Origin: Jiella soli
Lineage (GTDB): Bacteria; Pseudomonadota; Alphaproteobacteria; Rhizobiales; Rhizobiaceae
Length of the DNA: 64,000 nt
Direction: 5' to 3'
Assembly: GCF_020615385.1 (NCBI RefSeq)
Contig: NZ_JAJAVB010000002.1
Location: forward strand, 484,265-548,264
Numbering within the stretch: the stretch's first letter is position 1; every line of letters begins with the position of its first letter. The position numbers and the translations under genes are program-made. Below are positions 62,437 through 64,000 of the stretch, in pieces. The notes beneath the pieces were generated by a model that was not told the origin of the DNA, did not search any database, and saw nothing but the letters and a program-made list of their open reading frames with translations.

Positions 62437-62922
62437 ATGCAGCCATCCCTTGAAACGGTCCGCGACTGGCTCGGCGAGATCCCCGACCCGGAAATCCCGG
62501 CCATCTCCCTCGTCGATCTCGGCATCGTACGCGACGTCGCCTATGAGGACGAAACGCTGGTGGTGACGGTCACGCCGACCTATTCCGGCTGCCCCGCCAC
62601 CCTCGTCATCGCGCTCGACATCGAGACCGAGCTGACCCGGCGCGGCGCCGGCAAGGTCAAGGTCCGCCAGCAGCTTTCGCCGGCCTGGACCACCGACTGG
62701 ATCAGCGAAGCAGGCCGCGAGAAGCTCCACGCCTACGGCATCGCGCCGCCGGCGGTCGCCGCGGCGAGTTGCGCCGGCATGCTGTCGGCGCAGACGGCCG
62801 CCTGCCCGCATTGCGGCTCCCAAAACACCGAGGTGATCAGCGCCCGCGGCTCGACGCCCTGCAAGGCGCAGTTCCGCTGCCGCGAATGCCTCGAACCCTT
62901 CGACTACTTCAAGGCGATCTGA
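62437..62922 (+). CDS. paaD: Phenylacetate pathway assembly protein PaaD (SufT/MIP18-like)
   Basis: A 161-residue protein. Its N-terminal part matches the MIP18/SufT-like domain (EIPDPEIPAISLVDLGIVRD and TPTYSGCPA); the C-terminus adds a metal-binding region with cysteines in AACPHCGSQN and FRCRECLEPF. PaaD is needed for maturation of the epoxidase iron-sulfur or di-iron parts. It starts four bases after the paaC stop. Confidence 0.92.
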   Translation: MQPSLETVRDWLGEIPDPEIPAISLVDLGIVRDVAYEDETLVVTVTPTYSGCPATLVIALDIETELTRRGAGKVKVRQQLSPAWTTDWISEAGREKLHAYGIAPPAVAAASCAGMLSAQTAACPHCGSQNTEVISARGSTPCKAQFRCRECLEPFDYFKAI

Positions 62923-62923
62923 G

Positions 62924-64000
62924 ATGGCCGATTTCTATCCCCTCACCGTCACCGACATCGCCCACGACACCCGCGACGCCGTCGTCCTGACGCTGGCGCC
63001 ACGCCCCGAAGATGTCGGGCGCTTCCGCTTCACGCCGGGCCAGTACCTCACCTTCCGCCGCCGCTTCGACGGCGAGGAGCTGCGGCGCAGCTATTCGATC
63101 TGCGCGGCGCCGGGCGAGGGCGTCCTGAAGGTCGGCATCAAGCGGGTCGAGGGCGGCGCCTTCTCCAGCTACGCCAAATCCGGGCTCGCGGTCGGCGAGA
63201 CGCTGGAGGCGATGCCGCCTGAGGGCCGCTTCGGCGCGCCCGAGGAAACCGCCGGGCGCCACTTCCTCGGCTTTGCCGCAGGCTCCGGGATCACCCCGAT
63301 CCTCGCCATCGTCAAGTCGGTGCTCTCCGGCGATCCGGACGCGCGCTTCACCCTCGTCTACGGCAATCGCTCGGTCTCGCAGGTGATGTTCCGGCGCGAG
63401 CTCGGCGAGTTGAAGGACCGCTATCTCCACCGGCTCAACGTCGTCCACGTCTTTTCCGGCGAGGCGCAGGAGATCGAGCTCTTCTCCGGCCGCATCGATG
63501 CCGCCAAGTGCCGCGCTCTGTTCGGCAGATGGATTCGCCCGGAGGATGCCGAAATGGCGTTCATCTGCGGGCCAGAGGCCATGATGAAGGACGTCTCGGC
63601 CGCCCTTCAGGAAGCCGGCATGGCGAAGGAGAAGATCCGCTTCGAACTCTTCGGCAGCGCCCAGCCCGGCCGGGCGAAGCAGAAGGCGAAGGCGGATGCC
63701 GCGCGCGCCATCGGCAACATGGTCAAGGCGACGATCATCATCGACGGCGTGCCGCACAGCTTCGACATGCCGCGCGAGGGGCAGTCGGTGCTGGACGCGG
63801 CGCGCGAGCACGACATCGACGCGCCCTTCTCCTGCCACAACGGCGTCTGCTCGACCTGCATGGGCCGGGTGAAGTCCGGCGAGGTCGAGATGGCGCAGAA
63901 CTACGCGCTGGAGGACTACGAGGTGGAGCGCGGCCTGGTGCTCACCTGCCAGTCCTATCCGGTCAGCGACGAAATCACGATCGAATACGAAGGACACTGA
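62924..64000 (+). CDS. paaE: Phenylacetyl-CoA epoxidase reductase subunit PaaE
   Basis: A 358-residue reductase. The N-terminal ferredoxin-reductase part has the FAD motif RRSYSICAAPGE and the NADPH-binding AAGSGITPILAIVKSVL, then FICGPEAMMKDVSAALQEAG. A C-terminal plant-type [2Fe-2S] domain has FSCHNGVCSTCMGRVKSGEV and a final CQSYP cysteine. It moves electrons from NADPH to PaaA. The TGA stop ends exactly at the window edge, so the gene is complete, and what lies beyond (paaZ, paaJ or others) is not visible. Confidence 0.95.
   Translation: MADFYPLTVTDIAHDTRDAVVLTLAPRPEDVGRFRFTPGQYLTFRRRFDGEELRRSYSICAAPGEGVLKVGIKRVEGGAFSSYAKSGLAVGETLEAMPPEGRFGAPEETAGRHFLGFAAGSGITPILAIVKSVLSGDPDARFTLVYGNRSVSQVMFRRELGELKDRYLHRLNVVHVFSGEAQEIELFSGRIDAAKCRALFGRWIRPEDAEMAFICGPEAMMKDVSAALQEAGMAKEKIRFELFGSAQPGRAKQKAKADAARAIGNMVKATIIIDGVPHSFDMPREGQSVLDAAREHDIDAPFSCHNGVCSTCMGRVKSGEVEMAQNYALEDYEVERGLVLTCQSYPVSDEITIEYEGH

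Overview
The window is GC-rich (roughly two-thirds G+C), densely coding alphaproteobacterial DNA. Tight ATGA/GTGA stop-start overlaps, TRAP, Dpp, Liv and Ugp-type transporters, an NsrR-type Rrf2 regulator and a phenylacetate (paa) cluster point to a free-living heterotroph of the Hyphomicrobiales (Rhizobiales) type with some denitrification or nitrogen-oxide handling. The order is an inference from gene content; I saw no rRNA, tRNA, CRISPR array, prophage or insertion sequence.

1-5220 is a nitrogen-oxide module. A NarK-type transporter cut by the window edge diverges from a Crp/Fnr regulator, with an FNR/DNR-type box in front of each. Next come a flavohemoglobin and a group III truncated hemoglobin (one minus-strand operon), a divergent nsrR-like regulator with two NsrR-type palindromes between them, a small DUF6522-like protein translationally coupled to nsrR, and a convergent HPP-CBS membrane protein.

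5492-13127 holds a six-gene minus-strand operon: three subunits of a molybdenum hydroxylase of the CO dehydrogenase/xanthine dehydrogenase family, then a TRAP transporter (dctP-dctQ-dctM), with a divergent TetR regulator. 13468-21276 is a plus-strand operon of two M20 amidohydrolases and a dipeptide-type ABC importer with a fused DppD-DppF ATPase. 21478-23716 is a three-gene phospholipid operon (variant CDP-alcohol phosphatidyltransferase, acyltransferase, CdsA paralogue). 23771-28767 is an RND efflux pump whose adaptor carries a long acidic low-complexity insertion.

29134-37469 is an amino-sugar catabolic locus: DeoR regulator, BadF/NagK-type kinase, MalE/F/G-type importer, SIS isomerase/deaminase and UgpC-type ATPase on the minus strand, and a GatZ/KbaZ-type protein divergently on the plus strand. 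37507-38652 is a D-threonine/hydroxyaspartate aldolase-type gene. 38922-45052 is a MoxR-DUF58-VWA (Bat-like) operon.

45095-64000 is devoted to aromatic amino-acid and phenylacetate breakdown. A fused indolepyruvate:ferredoxin oxidoreductase diverges from an Lrp regulator. A minus-strand operon encodes a Liv-type importer, a fused enoyl-CoA hydratase/3-hydroxyacyl-CoA dehydrogenase and a TetR regulator. A plus-strand series encodes paaG, paaI, paaK, paaX and the multicomponent epoxidase paaABCDE, whose last stop codon is the last base of the window. The two promoter regions of the paa locus carry matching operator-like inverted repeats with identical geometry, best explained by the local PaaX.
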